IMG/VR virus record: IMGVR_UViG_3300032047_000052
Coordinates: 1 to 35,595 of that record
Direction: 5' to 3' (one strand)
DNA from: a virus
Length of the DNA: 35,595 bases
Position 1 is the first letter of the stretch; the number at the start of each line of letters is the position of its first letter. Under the pieces are notes generated by a model. That model ran no database searches. It had not been told where the DNA came from and worked only from the letters and a program-made list of their open reading frames with translations. Both the position numbers and the translations under genes were made by a program. Below are positions 8,323 through 16,182 of this stretch, in pieces.

Positions 8323-9458
8323 AACTCTATATATTTTCCAGTTATACCAATCTCATCACTCCCAGTCAATATATAACCAAGTGATGAAGTTGTTGCTATT
8401 AAATCATCAGGATATGTTCCACCTTCTGATAGTGAACCTGTTGTAACTGTAAACTCCACTGCATTAGCTGAACTACTCACAGCGAAAGTATATTTTTTAT
8501 TATCAATCAATAATCCGTTTATATAAATTCTAAAGTACTCATCTGTATTGAAACTATCAACCAATGCTGGAGGTAATTTTGGTACTTCCACATTTTCTAA
8601 TCTAAAGGTATCTGCATCTACAAAACTTCCTGTCCCAGAACCTCTCATTCCTAAGAAATCTAAAACATCACCATACTGATTAACGCTTGATTGTTTACTT
8701 AGAGTATTATTACCTCCCGTTAAATCAGCTTCAATACCAAAAGATACTCTTTTTGGAGTGTATTCTTTTGCAGTTGTTGGTCTATTATCAAACTCAGCTG
8801 GAAGTAAGTATGCGTTAACTGCCATAGTAAATGTAGTTCTAACTATACGTTCCGTTCCTTCACCTACTTCAGTTTGATTATCAAATGAATCGATTCTTAC
8901 TCTAAATTTATATTTTTGTCTATCACCCCAATATTCATCTGTAGCATATTGAAAAGCTTCTACTATCTTATTCATATGTTCTGTAAAGTTTGACCAAATC
9001 ATTACTTCATATGAAATTGTTACATAATCAGGAATAGATACATTAAATGCTTCTCTATTTGGATTAACTCCATTCATAATAGAAAATTTATCGTATTTCT
9101 GATTTTTATTATATTTTGTTAAGGTTGGATATGATACATTTCTATTCATAGTATTAGCAAAAGAATCATCTCTACTTATACTATTTCTTTTGTACATTAC
9201 TAATGGTATTTGAATCTTCCCTCTAACATCTCTTATAAAACCATCTTTAGATGCAGCTTTCCATCTTTCTGGATTTCCGTATATAAGAGGTACTTTAACT
9301 TTAGTACCATTTTCTTCAACATCAGGAATTACAACATCAGTCATATATTCCATCATAGCATAATCTATATCATATAAAGTTATACCAACTTTATTTTCTT
9401 TTTTATGAGAAAATTGTTGTGCTCTATTTTTTGGTTTCTTTAACGGGTCGTTTGCCAT
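8319..9458 (-). CDS. gp15-like tail terminator/completion protein with C-terminal extension
   Basis: This 379-aa protein has a gp15-like core over residues about 25-230. It contains KVPLIYGNPERW, then IQIPLVMYKRN, then VTISYEVMIWSNFTEHMNKIVE and a final strand ending AVNAYLLP. T4 gp15 and its cyanophage relatives show the same order (a V-P-hydrophobic-Y-G strand, an IP-strand, a hydrophobic W-S/T-N-x2 helix start). T4 gp15 is 272 aa. The extra ~130 residues here include a beta domain (FRIYINGLLIDNKKYTF to GITGKYIEL) also found in the two following small genes. The protein would cap the tail tube and sheath and join tail to head. The start overlaps the upstream stop by one base (TAATG). Assignment is by eye. 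Confidence 0.65.
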   Translation of the reverse strand: MANDPLKKPKNRAQQFSHKKENKVGITLYDIDYAMMEYMTDVVIPDVEENGTKVKVPLIYGNPERWKAASKDGFIRDVRGKIQIPLVMYKRNSISRDDSFANTMNRNVSYPTLTKYNKNQKYDKFSIMNGVNPNREAFNVSIPDYVTISYEVMIWSNFTEHMNKIVEAFQYATDEYWGDRQKYKFRVRIDSFDNQTEVGEGTERIVRTTFTMAVNAYLLPAEFDNRPTTAKEYTPKRVSFGIEADLTGGNNTLSKQSSVNQYGDVLDFLGMRGSGTGSFVDADTFRLENVEVPKLPPALVDSFNTDEYFRIYINGLLIDNKKYTFAVSSSANAVEFTVTTGSLSEGGTYPDDLIATTSSLGYILTGSDEIGITGKYIEL

Positions 9459-9913
9459 TATGCTATTCTAGTTTCTAAATTTAATTGAGAACGTCTACTC
9501 ATAAATGTTGAACAAATTATAGAGAATCTATTTCCACTTCTTCCACCAATCATTTGGTCCTCTCTAACATTACTTATTTCAAAGTATGCCTCATTATGGA
9601 AAATTATATCTCCAATTTCAGGATATACATCTTTAGTTGATAAAGTGTGTCTGTTAAATCTGTATTCTACATTTTGAGCCGTATCCGGTCCAAATCCTTC
9701 ATAGTTTGTAACTGAATCTTCTCTTTCAATAACTGCATTTATATTTACTCCTTGGTGGTAAGATTTAGCCAATGATTCTCCATACAGATTTGTTTTACTT
9801 TCACCAATTGAAAGTTTAAAAAACTGAATAGTTGTTTCAATTACATCATCTACTAACTCAGATGATATCTTCTCAAAAAAAGATATATCATTTGCTGTTA
9901 AAAACCTTGCCAT
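9458..9913 (-). CDS. Neck/head-completion protein, gp14-like
   Basis: This 151-aa protein lies between the gp13-like and gp15-like genes, the position of gp14 in T4-like phages. Visible features are NLYGESLAKSYHQGVNINAV at about residues 42-61, VIEREDSVTNYEGFGPD at about 60-76 and EIGDIIFHNEAYFEISNV at about 98-115. These resemble head-closure or neck proteins of marine T4-like phages, though T4 gp14 itself is longer (256 aa). The ATG at 9913 is three bases after the previous stop, with AGGA six bases upstream. It would join the portal-neck to the tail terminator. Neck role moderately sure, exact family less so. Confidence 0.6.
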   Translation of the reverse strand: MARFLTANDISFFEKISSELVDDVIETTIQFFKLSIGESKTNLYGESLAKSYHQGVNINAVIEREDSVTNYEGFGPDTAQNVEYRFNRHTLSTKDVYPEIGDIIFHNEAYFEISNVREDQMIGGRSGNRFSIICSTFMSRRSQLNLETRIA

Positions 9914-9916
9914 AAT

Positions 9917-11062
9917 TTATCCTATATAAATGTTTAATGGTATTTTAGATACTACCCTTTGTTGAGCATCCGCTTGGTCTGCTTCACTTGTATATCGTTC
10001 TTTATCCGAAATATCATTTAAATTATCTCTTAATTGTTCTATAAGAGTATCCTTTTCACTCTGTGCTTCAGCTCGTAAAGCAGCTCCATCTAAATTTACT
10101 TCTGAACCAGGAATTGGTACTGAAGAATATTTTTCTCTAATTGCTCCAAGTAACTCCTTAGCCAATGCTAATGCGTATTTTCTAATCCATTGTTTACCAA
10201 CATCATTTATCCTACTATATACATGAAAATCATATTCAGTATTTGAATAATCTGCTATAACACCATCTGTTACTAATGTAGATGATGAATCAAATTCTTC
10301 TTTTACAATGTATTCAAACCATAGTTCATATTCATGCGTTGGATATGGAAATATTTTTAATTTATTATTTACAATATTAAATGAATGAGCTGATTTTCTA
10401 ATTTGGTCATTAAATTCTATACCCTGTACTCTTAGTAAATCTTCATATACAGGCATCATTATAAATTGAGTACCTGGTGATAATCTACTCATACCCATAT
10501 CATTCATTAGATTCATAGTTCCGTTCCCACTTACAGAATAAGGGTCATAGAATCTTTGCATCGCAGGAGCAGCTTCGTAATATACTTTAGTAATGTTTAA
10601 TCGTTTTCCACTTTCAGATACATCACCAACTAAAGCTTGTAAATCATAATCTTGTGAACCACTACCAACTGTTATAGAACCTTTTTTAACATCAGTTCTA
10701 CCACCAACATTAGCATATGTTCCATAAGCTTGTGATATATCTATTAGGTTTGATAAAGGATTACCTTTAATGTTTTTCTGAGTATAGTTAGAACCTGTTT
10801 CTTGTCCTTGAAGTGAGGTAAGGTTATTCTTTATTTGGAATTGATTTACTTGTGCTGAGTATTCGGATACCGATTCTTCAAAACAAGCATAAAAACTTAA
10901 ATCAATTAGTTCAACATCAACGATTGGATACCCCAATCTTTTAGCACACCAAGATGCCACTTTCGGTCCATCAGTTTGAAACTGAGAATCCGTATCATAT
11001 ATTCCAAATGGTGTTGAACCCGATATTACGTTTTCAACAGAACCTGTCCAAAAATTACTCAT
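9917..11062 (-). CDS. Neck protein, gp13-like
   Basis: This 381-aa protein is encoded directly after the major capsid gene and its terminator. The segment VASWCAKRLGYPIVDVELID (about residues 35-54), followed by FEESVSEYSAQVNQ, fits the N-terminal helical part of gp13/neck proteins in marine T4-like phages. The central and C-terminal parts are mixed, with a helical region about 285-360 (WIRKYALALAKELLGAIREK) that is typical of connector proteins. The start ATG 11062 has a clear AGGAG six bases upstream. It begins a new transcription unit, with terminator, ATATTTATA motif and two Shine-Dalgarno-like sites in its leader. It probably forms the neck ring below the portal. Confidence 0.6.
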   Translation of the reverse strand: MSNFWTGSVENVISGSTPFGIYDTDSQFQTDGPKVASWCAKRLGYPIVDVELIDLSFYACFEESVSEYSAQVNQFQIKNNLTSLQGQETGSNYTQKNIKGNPLSNLIDISQAYGTYANVGGRTDVKKGSITVGSGSQDYDLQALVGDVSESGKRLNITKVYYEAAPAMQRFYDPYSVSGNGTMNLMNDMGMSRLSPGTQFIMMPVYEDLLRVQGIEFNDQIRKSAHSFNIVNNKLKIFPYPTHEYELWFEYIVKEEFDSSSTLVTDGVIADYSNTEYDFHVYSRINDVGKQWIRKYALALAKELLGAIREKYSSVPIPGSEVNLDGAALRAEAQSEKDTLIEQLRDNLNDISDKERYTSEADQADAQQRVVSKIPLNIYIG

Positions 11063-11068
11063 ATTAAT

Positions 11069-11090
11069 CTCCTATAATAGTTTACCTCCT
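11069..11090 (-). promoter_or_regulatory. Two tandem Shine-Dalgarno-like sites before gp13-like gene
   Basis: AGGAG (11069-11073) sits six bases before ATG 11062, the normal distance. A second, perfect AGGAGG (11085-11090) is 22 bases before the ATG. No start codon follows the distal site at a usable distance, so it may act as a ribosome standby site or be incidental. Confidence 0.5.
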
Positions 11091-11091
11091 A

Positions 11092-11100
11092 TATAAATAT
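11092..11100 (-). promoter_or_regulatory. Recurrent ATATTTATA element
   Basis: Sense ATATTTATA ends 29 bases before the gp13-like start and lies just downstream of the capsid-gene terminator. That is a sensible place for a promoter starting the neck/fibre unit. Confidence 0.4.
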
Positions 11101-11130
11101 CAATTTATTTTGAATTGGAAAAAAAGACAC

Positions 11131-11159
11131 AAAAAAAGGGGAAACTTTCGTTCCCCCTT
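11131..11159 (-). terminator. Intrinsic terminator after major capsid gene
   Basis: In sense, AAGGGGGAAC and GTTTCCCCTT form a 10-bp stem with one G-U pair and a GAAA tetraloop, followed by seven T. It starts 24 bases past the capsid stop. This is the strongest terminator in the window and fits a heavily transcribed capsid gene. Confidence 0.92.
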
Positions 11160-11183
11160 AATTTATTTAAGATTTAATCGTTA

Positions 11184-12806
11184 TTAAATAGCGTTTAAGT
11201 CTTTTACATAGATTTTACCATAGAATTCTGGTCTTACCATTTTCTTAGCGTATCTAGTCATTACACCTCTTCGAGGAGTAAAGTTCGCTGGGTCATATAC
11301 CAACGGTGTCATAATTAGCGGTACATATGGTGCGTAAACTGCTCCACTTTCAAGGAAATTACTTCCTTTAAAGCCCATTAAGATTTCGTTAGAAGTCATA
11401 TATGGGTTTTTGTACACTGTGTATCTGTTAGATAATGCTCCAACTGCACTTACACCAGCTGCAAACTCCATAGAGTCTTTACCAGCGTTTACAGAGAAAC
11501 CAGGAATTGATTCTAAGATAGTACATACGTCAGGACTAGCCACAACGAAATTAGCACCACCTCTAAGAGTCAATGCATGAATCTTATTAGATACTTTGTT
11601 TAATTTAACACCTAAAGTAGCGAACCAGTTATTTTTCTGATATGCTACAGATGAATTTGGTGCAGTCCAACCTGTTCCATCCCACTCTTGTCCGATAGTA
11701 ACTGACCATTTTTCTTCAGTTAAAGCGTTAGCTTTTAACATATCTAAGATTTCTAAGTCAATCTCTAATGAGATGTACTCAGATAACATAGAAGTTAATT
11801 CAGCTTCAGCGTCAATTGAATGGTAAGCGTTAAGGTCTTGAGCAAGTTCAGGAGTCCATACTGCCTTCAACTTTCTAGTCTTAGCAACGATAGCCTCTGA
11901 TTTCAACTCTAGGTCGATTTCAGGAATATCAAGTACAGTTCCACTTGAATCAGGTGTGTTTAATACAGGACTCTTATCTTCAAAGTCACCTCTGTTCTCA
12001 GCAGCAGGTACGTTAGCGAAGTTTACTGATACTGCATCTAATCCAGCATCAGAAGATGCAGATACGATAAATACAGCGTTAGCTCCAGCTACGTGTGCAA
12101 ACTCACCAATTGTTTCTTTGATGTTTCCACCAACTTCATCACCAACAGTAAATGCTTTAATCGCATCTTTGTCGATAGTTGAAGAAATATTAGCGTGAGG
12201 AATAGTAATCTTAATCAGTTCATTAGCTGCTAAAGAAGCAGTATATCTACTGTCATGATTAAGGTCTACCATACTTGCAGTTGCAACAGTTGTGTTTCCA
12301 CTTGCTACGTCTACTGATTGGTCATTTAGCGTATAGCCAAATCTACCAGCTCCATACAAACCATTTTTAGCAACGTTAGTTGAACCTAAGTCCGAACCAT
12401 CACCACCAAAGATAGATGAGTTTTGATAAGGTTGTTGTGAACCTGTACCAAACTGAGCGTTATTGTATTTAAAGTCTAAGTAAAATATTAGACCTGATGG
12501 TAAGTTCATTGGTTGAACAGAAACGAAATTCTTCGCACTGATTTCACCAAAGATTCTTCTTACCAATGGTAAAGCTACACCATTCCACTCTTCATTTCCT
12601 GAAGTAGTTGAAGTAGCGTTTGCTTCATCAAGCAATTGTTTTGCTTGGTTTTCTAAAAGAACACTCATCTGAGATTGTTCTCTTTCGTTTAAACCTTCTA
12701 GAAGTCCAGTTTGTTCCCATTTGTTTTTCAAACCACGAGTTTGCTCAAGCATTACTGCTTGTGGGTTCTTTCCTTCCATAAGTTTAGATAAATCAAAATT
12801 TGCCAT
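11184..12806 (-). CDS. gp23: Major capsid protein (gp23 family)
   Basis: This 540-aa protein has the T4 gp23 hallmarks. They include a charged, helical N-terminal region (residues 1-65), then LPLVRRIFGEISAKNFVSVQPM and LPSGLIFYLDFKY at about 79-113, which match the gp23 phrase ending VQPMxxPxGLxFxLxFKY. The C-terminus has PYVPLIMTPLVYDP and a final YGKIYVKDL stretch. T4 gp23 is 521 aa, so the length fits. The N-terminal region has several (L)-x-E sites where the prohead protease could remove a propeptide, but I cannot choose one. AAGGAG lies seven bases before ATG 12806, among the best ribosome binding sites here. It follows the scaffold gene by 27 bases, and a strong terminator follows it. 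HK97-fold shell subunit. Confidence 0.95.
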   Translation of the reverse strand: MANFDLSKLMEGKNPQAVMLEQTRGLKNKWEQTGLLEGLNEREQSQMSVLLENQAKQLLDEANATSTTSGNEEWNGVALPLVRRIFGEISAKNFVSVQPMNLPSGLIFYLDFKYNNAQFGTGSQQPYQNSSIFGGDGSDLGSTNVAKNGLYGAGRFGYTLNDQSVDVASGNTTVATASMVDLNHDSRYTASLAANELIKITIPHANISSTIDKDAIKAFTVGDEVGGNIKETIGEFAHVAGANAVFIVSASSDAGLDAVSVNFANVPAAENRGDFEDKSPVLNTPDSSGTVLDIPEIDLELKSEAIVAKTRKLKAVWTPELAQDLNAYHSIDAEAELTSMLSEYISLEIDLEILDMLKANALTEEKWSVTIGQEWDGTGWTAPNSSVAYQKNNWFATLGVKLNKVSNKIHALTLRGGANFVVASPDVCTILESIPGFSVNAGKDSMEFAAGVSAVGALSNRYTVYKNPYMTSNEILMGFKGSNFLESGAVYAPYVPLIMTPLVYDPANFTPRRGVMTRYAKKMVRPEFYGKIYVKDLNAI

Positions 12807-12833
12807 TTTTTCTCTCCTTATTAGATTAATTAA

Positions 12834-13946
12834 TTATTTAATGTTTGCTAACTTTTTAAATCTGTTAGCTACTTCGTTACTTTCAGAAATAATTTCTTTC
12901 TTTGGAGCAGTTGACTTAGTTACTTTAGACGCAATGCCTTCTGTAATTTTAGTTTTCTTTTTTGTGTCTCCACCGAATTTCATCGATTCTGCTAATGTAG
13001 CGAATACTAGTTTTACTTCTCTTACAGATTTTGTTCTGTCAAGAGTTTCAACAACTTTTACTTTTTGGTCATTATTCAATGCGTAAGAACGGAATAATTT
13101 GTTCGCATAAAGTAATTTTGCGTTAAGAAGATTTACTTCATTGATTGTACCTTGTAATTCTTTGATAGTAGCGTATGCTTCTTCAAGTTCTTTCGCAGTT
13201 TCATCAACTTTGTTTTCTTCTACTTCCTTAGATTCTTCTACTTCATCAGATTCTTCATCCTCACCGTAGCCCATCTCTTTTAAGATTTCATCCAAGTCAA
13301 TATCATCATCTTCTTCTTCAGCTTCTTCTTCTTCCATTTCCTCTTCTTCAGATTCTTCTTCAGATACTTCTTCATCAGATTCTTCATCTTCTTCGTAAGT
13401 TTCTTCCATTTCTTCTTCATCAGATTCTTCTTCTGATAGTTCAGCTTCTAATTCTTTGATAATAGATTCTAAGTCTAGTTCTTCATCCATGTCATCTTCA
13501 TCAGATTCCATTTCGTCTTTACCATGCATTTCATCCATATCATCATCACCTTCTTCATCTTCTGTTTCAGTTACAGTAATCGTAGTTGCTTCTTCAACTT
13601 CTTCAGCTTCTTCATTAACTTCAGCTTCCTCAGATACTTCTTCAGTTTTTTCAGATACTTCTTCAGTTTCCTCTTTAACTTCTTCAGCTTCTTCGTTTAC
13701 TTCAGTTTCTTCAGTTACTTCTTCAGTAGCTTCTTCAACTTTTTCTTCAGTTACTTCTTCTACGTTTTCCTCTACTTCTTCCTCATCTTCTTCTTCATTC
13801 ATTTCTGCTTGAAGTTTCTGAGATAGAATAGATTGTAAACGTGGAGTAAATGCTTCTTCTAATGCTATCTTAGCGTTAGCGATTGCAGTTTCTTTCACAG
13901 CTTTTGCGTCAGCGATGGCTTCTTTTAATAATTTAGAATTTGCCAT
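12834..13946 (-). CDS. gp22: Prohead core scaffold protein (gp22-like)
   Basis: This 370-aa protein lies directly upstream of the capsid gene, the T4 position of gp22. The N-terminal ~50 residues are helical and Ala/Lys-rich (LLKEAIADAKAVKETAIANA). Residues about 50-235 are an extreme acidic low-complexity stretch of Glu, Asp, Val and Ser. The C-terminal ~130 residues are helical, with YALNNDQKVKVVETLDR and a final ESNEVANRFKKLANIK. An acidic helical scaffold ending in such a tail is typical of gp22, which fills the prohead and is destroyed by the prohead protease. Many V/L-x-E sites are present. The region before ATG 13946 reads AAGGAAGGCAATT. A terminator-like hairpin precedes it, so a promoter may lie in the 169-base leader, but I see no clear motif there. 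Confidence 0.85.
   Translation of the reverse strand: MANSKLLKEAIADAKAVKETAIANAKIALEEAFTPRLQSILSQKLQAEMNEEEDEEEVEENVEEVTEEKVEEATEEVTEETEVNEEAEEVKEETEEVSEKTEEVSEEAEVNEEAEEVEEATTITVTETEDEEGDDDMDEMHGKDEMESDEDDMDEELDLESIIKELEAELSEEESDEEEMEETYEEDEESDEEVSEEESEEEEMEEEEAEEEDDDIDLDEILKEMGYGEDEESDEVEESKEVEENKVDETAKELEEAYATIKELQGTINEVNLLNAKLLYANKLFRSYALNNDQKVKVVETLDRTKSVREVKLVFATLAESMKFGGDTKKKTKITEGIASKVTKSTAPKKEIISESNEVANRFKKLANIK
13215..13810 (-). repeat. Strand-biased polypurine low-complexity tract in scaffold gene
   Basis: About 600 bases are almost entirely GAA/GAG/GAT/GTT codons on the sense strand, so the plus strand is a TTC/TCA-rich polypyrimidine run. It encodes the acidic part of the scaffold. 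Imperfect repeats of EEVxEE and VNEEAEEV are visible. The false plus-strand Ser-rich and Phe-rich frames in this tract are consequences of this bias. Confidence 0.8.
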
Positions 13947-14046
13947 AATTGCCTTCCTTTTTGTTTTCCTGAAAATATTTGGATTCTCAATAGAGTTAGG
14001 TCGGTTGTTCGGTTACCACTTAAAAAAGGGTATTCATTAACCAACT

Positions 14047-14077
14047 AAAATATAAAACACACATAGATTAGTGTGTT
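14047..14077 (-). terminator. Probable terminator after bS21 gene
   Basis: In sense, AACACAC and GTGTGTT pair (7 bp) around an 8-base loop, followed by TTATATTTT. It lies about 40 bases past the bS21 stop and before the scaffold leader. The stem is shorter and the T-run broken, so it is weaker than the other two terminators. Confidence 0.6.
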
Positions 14078-14115
14078 ACTTAGTATAAGTATCATAATAG
14101 TGAAGAAAACGAAAA

Positions 14116-14388
14116 TTATTTCCTTCTACTACCTTTTTTCTTTTTCTTTTGGAATATTCTGATTGAAGTATCCCCACCCTCTATCTTCTCCAATAGAGTT
14201 AATTTGTTCTGAGCTCTTACTGCTAATTGCTTCTCTCTTCTACGAACTGTGGTTGGTTTTGTGTAGGTTTGTTTTTCTCTAAGTAATTGAAGATGTCCAG
14301 AATCTTCCATTCTTCTTTTAAACAACCTTAATGCTTTTTGTATGTTCCCTTTCTGAACTTTTACTGAAACCTGTTTTTTATTAGCCAC
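14116..14388 (-). CDS. rpsU: Phage-encoded ribosomal protein bS21
   Basis: This 90-aa basic protein matches bS21: VSVKVQKGNIQKALRLFKRR (about residues 7-26), a D/K-S/A-G turn, then REKQTYTKPTTVRRREKQLA (about 37-56). E. coli bS21 has the same helix-turn layout and KPTTxRxR phrase. A further ~30 residues with a Lys/Arg tail (KKKKKGSRRK) exceed the usual ~65-71 aa. bS21 sits on the 30S platform near the 3' end of 16S rRNA and affects initiation. Phage copies are known in marine viruses. The start is GTG, because no ATG precedes the conserved region. It follows the previous stop by six bases (AGGAGA) and sits inside the head-gene block upstream of the scaffold. Confidence 0.92.
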   Translation of the reverse strand: MANKKQVSVKVQKGNIQKALRLFKRRMEDSGHLQLLREKQTYTKPTTVRRREKQLAVRAQNKLTLLEKIEGGDTSIRIFQKKKKKGSRRK

Positions 14389-14394
14389 TCTCCT
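14389..14394 (-). promoter_or_regulatory. Unusually tight Shine-Dalgarno site for bS21
   Basis: The whole spacer between the upstream TAA and the bS21 GTG is AGGAGA. The GGAG core therefore ends one base before the start codon, much closer than the usual 5-9. Translation may depend on reinitiation or on an altered ribosome. Confidence 0.55.
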
Positions 14395-14727
14395 TTATTT
14401 AAGTTTTTTTCCGATAAAATTCATATCCACTTGAATTGCGTATCCAGCACCTTCATAATTATCAAATGGTACAAACTTTAAAGGTTTCATTCTTTTCATA
14501 GCAAATATTGCTAATTGTTTACAGATATCTCTTTTTGTTGTATCACCGAGTTTATCTATTTTATCTAAGTCCTTAGATGTTTTGGCCATAAAGACAATAG
14601 TATTACCACCACTTGTAGGCGTCATTACCTTAAATTCAGGATATACACTTGGTGATACATTTGGATTTTTATCAGTAGATGTTACTACTATCTTTCCTTC
14701 GTTAAGTATAGATGTAAGTTTTATCAT
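14395..14727 (-). CDS. Candidate internal head protein with (L)xE leader (110 aa)
   Basis: There is no recognised family. The N-terminus MIKLTSILNEGK resembles T4 capsid-targeting leaders (MKTYQEFIAE for internal proteins, MELITELFDE for Alt), which gp21 cuts after Glu in an (L/I)-x-E site. Here LNE would end at residue 10. The remainder (about 100 aa) looks like a small alpha/beta fold, with TIVFMAKTSKDLDKIDKLGD and a basic C-terminus. The ATG overlaps the upstream stop (ATGA), so it is translationally coupled to the modular 485-aa protein. It has no Shine-Dalgarno of its own. A packaged head protein is my inference from leader and position. Confidence 0.55.
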   Translation of the reverse strand: MIKLTSILNEGKIVVTSTDKNPNVSPSVYPEFKVMTPTSGGNTIVFMAKTSKDLDKIDKLGDTTKRDICKQLAIFAMKRMKPLKFVPFDNYEGAGYAIQVDMNFIGKKLK

Positions 14728-16181
14728 TTTGCTAATTGAAATAGTTTTTCTTCAGCAGCTCCATTACCTCTGTAATCGTAATGTTTTGGATTTATTTTAA
14801 AATCAGATAATCCTTTTTCTAAAAATGCTCTGTAGTTTTTCTTACCTAATTTTTTTTCTATTTTTGATAATGCATCATAGAATTTGATTTCAGATTTTCC
14901 AACTTTCTTTTTAAGTTGAACTATTTGGTTTTTATCTTCTTTAATTTCATTTTTTGGTACACAATTGGGAACTTGTTTTCCTCCTTTTGTTTTCATACCA
15001 ACTTGCTTATGTGTATCCCAACATGGTGCATCTTCGTTTACTGATTCAAATGTTTTCTTCTTAGACTTAGATACAATTTTTAAATCTTTTTCTTTTGCTA
15101 AAATGTATTTTTCAAATCTACCATCTTTACCTAAGTTAACTTTGTATTCACCATTATCATATCTAACTACATCACCAACAAACTTTTTCTTACTCTTAGG
15201 GTCTATGTATTGAACTCTTGCATCGTAGAACTTTGGATTTATTCTTTCGTTTACTGATTCACCGAATTGTTTGGTAATCATTTTAAACATTTTGTTATTA
15301 GGTCTACCAGCTATTGCTGCTACAAATGTCATTCTATCTTTTAGATTTCCTTTTTTTACAAAGTTAAAAAGTTTCTTTGCATCAATTTTATGTTTTTGAA
15401 TAAAATCATCAACTGCAACACCACGAGTACCAGTGAATCCAGCAATACCCATAGCTAATTTACTAGCTGATTCATCAATACCTTTTACTTTCCTTTTAAC
15501 TATCATTGTGATGCCACCTAAATCCTTTGCCCACTTTTGAGCATCTTTCTTATCTTTGTAAGCAGCGGTTGTTACTGGCTTCACTCCTTTTTTTGGTGAG
15601 TACAATACAATATATGCTTCATCTATTGATTCGTTCTTTTTCTTCCCCTTTTTACCTTTAGCTTTATATCCACTAGCGAATGCTGCTTTCCTTTGAGCGT
15701 TTGATGCGAATCCTTCTTCTACTTCTTCTTCATCATCATAACTTCTAAAGTTCCTATCCATATTTTCTGATGTTTTTTCTTCTGAATCTAAATAGTGATA
15801 TGCAGCTGATACATAATCTCTAGCTAAAATTAATTTCTTTTGCCACCAATTAGGAAAATCAACTTCACCATCCATATCATCATACTTATCTAACATATCA
15901 GTTAGCTTTTTACCATACTCCATTATTTCTAATGTAGTTGATTTCAACATATTTGGTTCATCATCCTGATGTCCTACATCAGTATCTTCATCGATTCCTT
16001 TTGGGTATTTTGTTTTTTTAGCGAGTTGTAGAAGTTTTTTAACATCAGCTGGTTTGTTTCTATTGAACTTATCAGCGTTCTTCTTATCTTTGAATATAGC
16101 AGAAACCAGTTTGCTTCCATCACGAATCATAATGATAATACCCTTTTTACCGAAATATCTTTCTGTTTCTACCTTAGCCAT
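14724..16181 (-). CDS. Modular head polyprotein candidate (485 aa)
   Basis: I place the start at ATG 16181 (MAKVETERYFG), one base after the previous stop and with GGAG about 8 bases upstream. A longer frame would overlap the neighbour. The protein is a chain of small modules joined by (I/V)-x-E linkers: IDE ending at residue 65, VEE 156, IDE 188, IDE 237, VNE 312, VNE 383 and IKE 415. Modules familiar from marine phage proteins include GFASNAQRKAAFASGYK (157-173), FVKKGNLKDRMTFVAAIAG (274-292) and CWDTHKQVGMKTKGGKQVPN (387-406). The linkers fit a prohead-protease-like specificity. Two Cys (387, 407) flank the last of these modules. Functions of the modules are unknown. I infer a processed internal head protein. 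Confidence 0.6.
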   Translation of the reverse strand: MAKVETERYFGKKGIIIMIRDGSKLVSAIFKDKKNADKFNRNKPADVKKLLQLAKKTKYPKGIDEDTDVGHQDDEPNMLKSTTLEIMEYGKKLTDMLDKYDDMDGEVDFPNWWQKKLILARDYVSAAYHYLDSEEKTSENMDRNFRSYDDEEEVEEGFASNAQRKAAFASGYKAKGKKGKKKNESIDEAYIVLYSPKKGVKPVTTAAYKDKKDAQKWAKDLGGITMIVKRKVKGIDESASKLAMGIAGFTGTRGVAVDDFIQKHKIDAKKLFNFVKKGNLKDRMTFVAAIAGRPNNKMFKMITKQFGESVNERINPKFYDARVQYIDPKSKKKFVGDVVRYDNGEYKVNLGKDGRFEKYILAKEKDLKIVSKSKKKTFESVNEDAPCWDTHKQVGMKTKGGKQVPNCVPKNEIKEDKNQIVQLKKKVGKSEIKFYDALSKIEKKLGKKNYRAFLEKGLSDFKINPKHYDYRGNGAAEEKLFQLAK

Positions 16182-16182
16182 A

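Noticed and set aside
13456-13826. Long plus-strand frames rich in Ser or Phe opposite the scaffold gene
   Set aside because: They are mirror images of the polypurine Glu/Asp tract and have no gene-like features.
13947-14046. Direct repeat CGGTTgttCGGTT in the scaffold leader as an operator
   Set aside because: Only two short copies and no second site. Probably chance.
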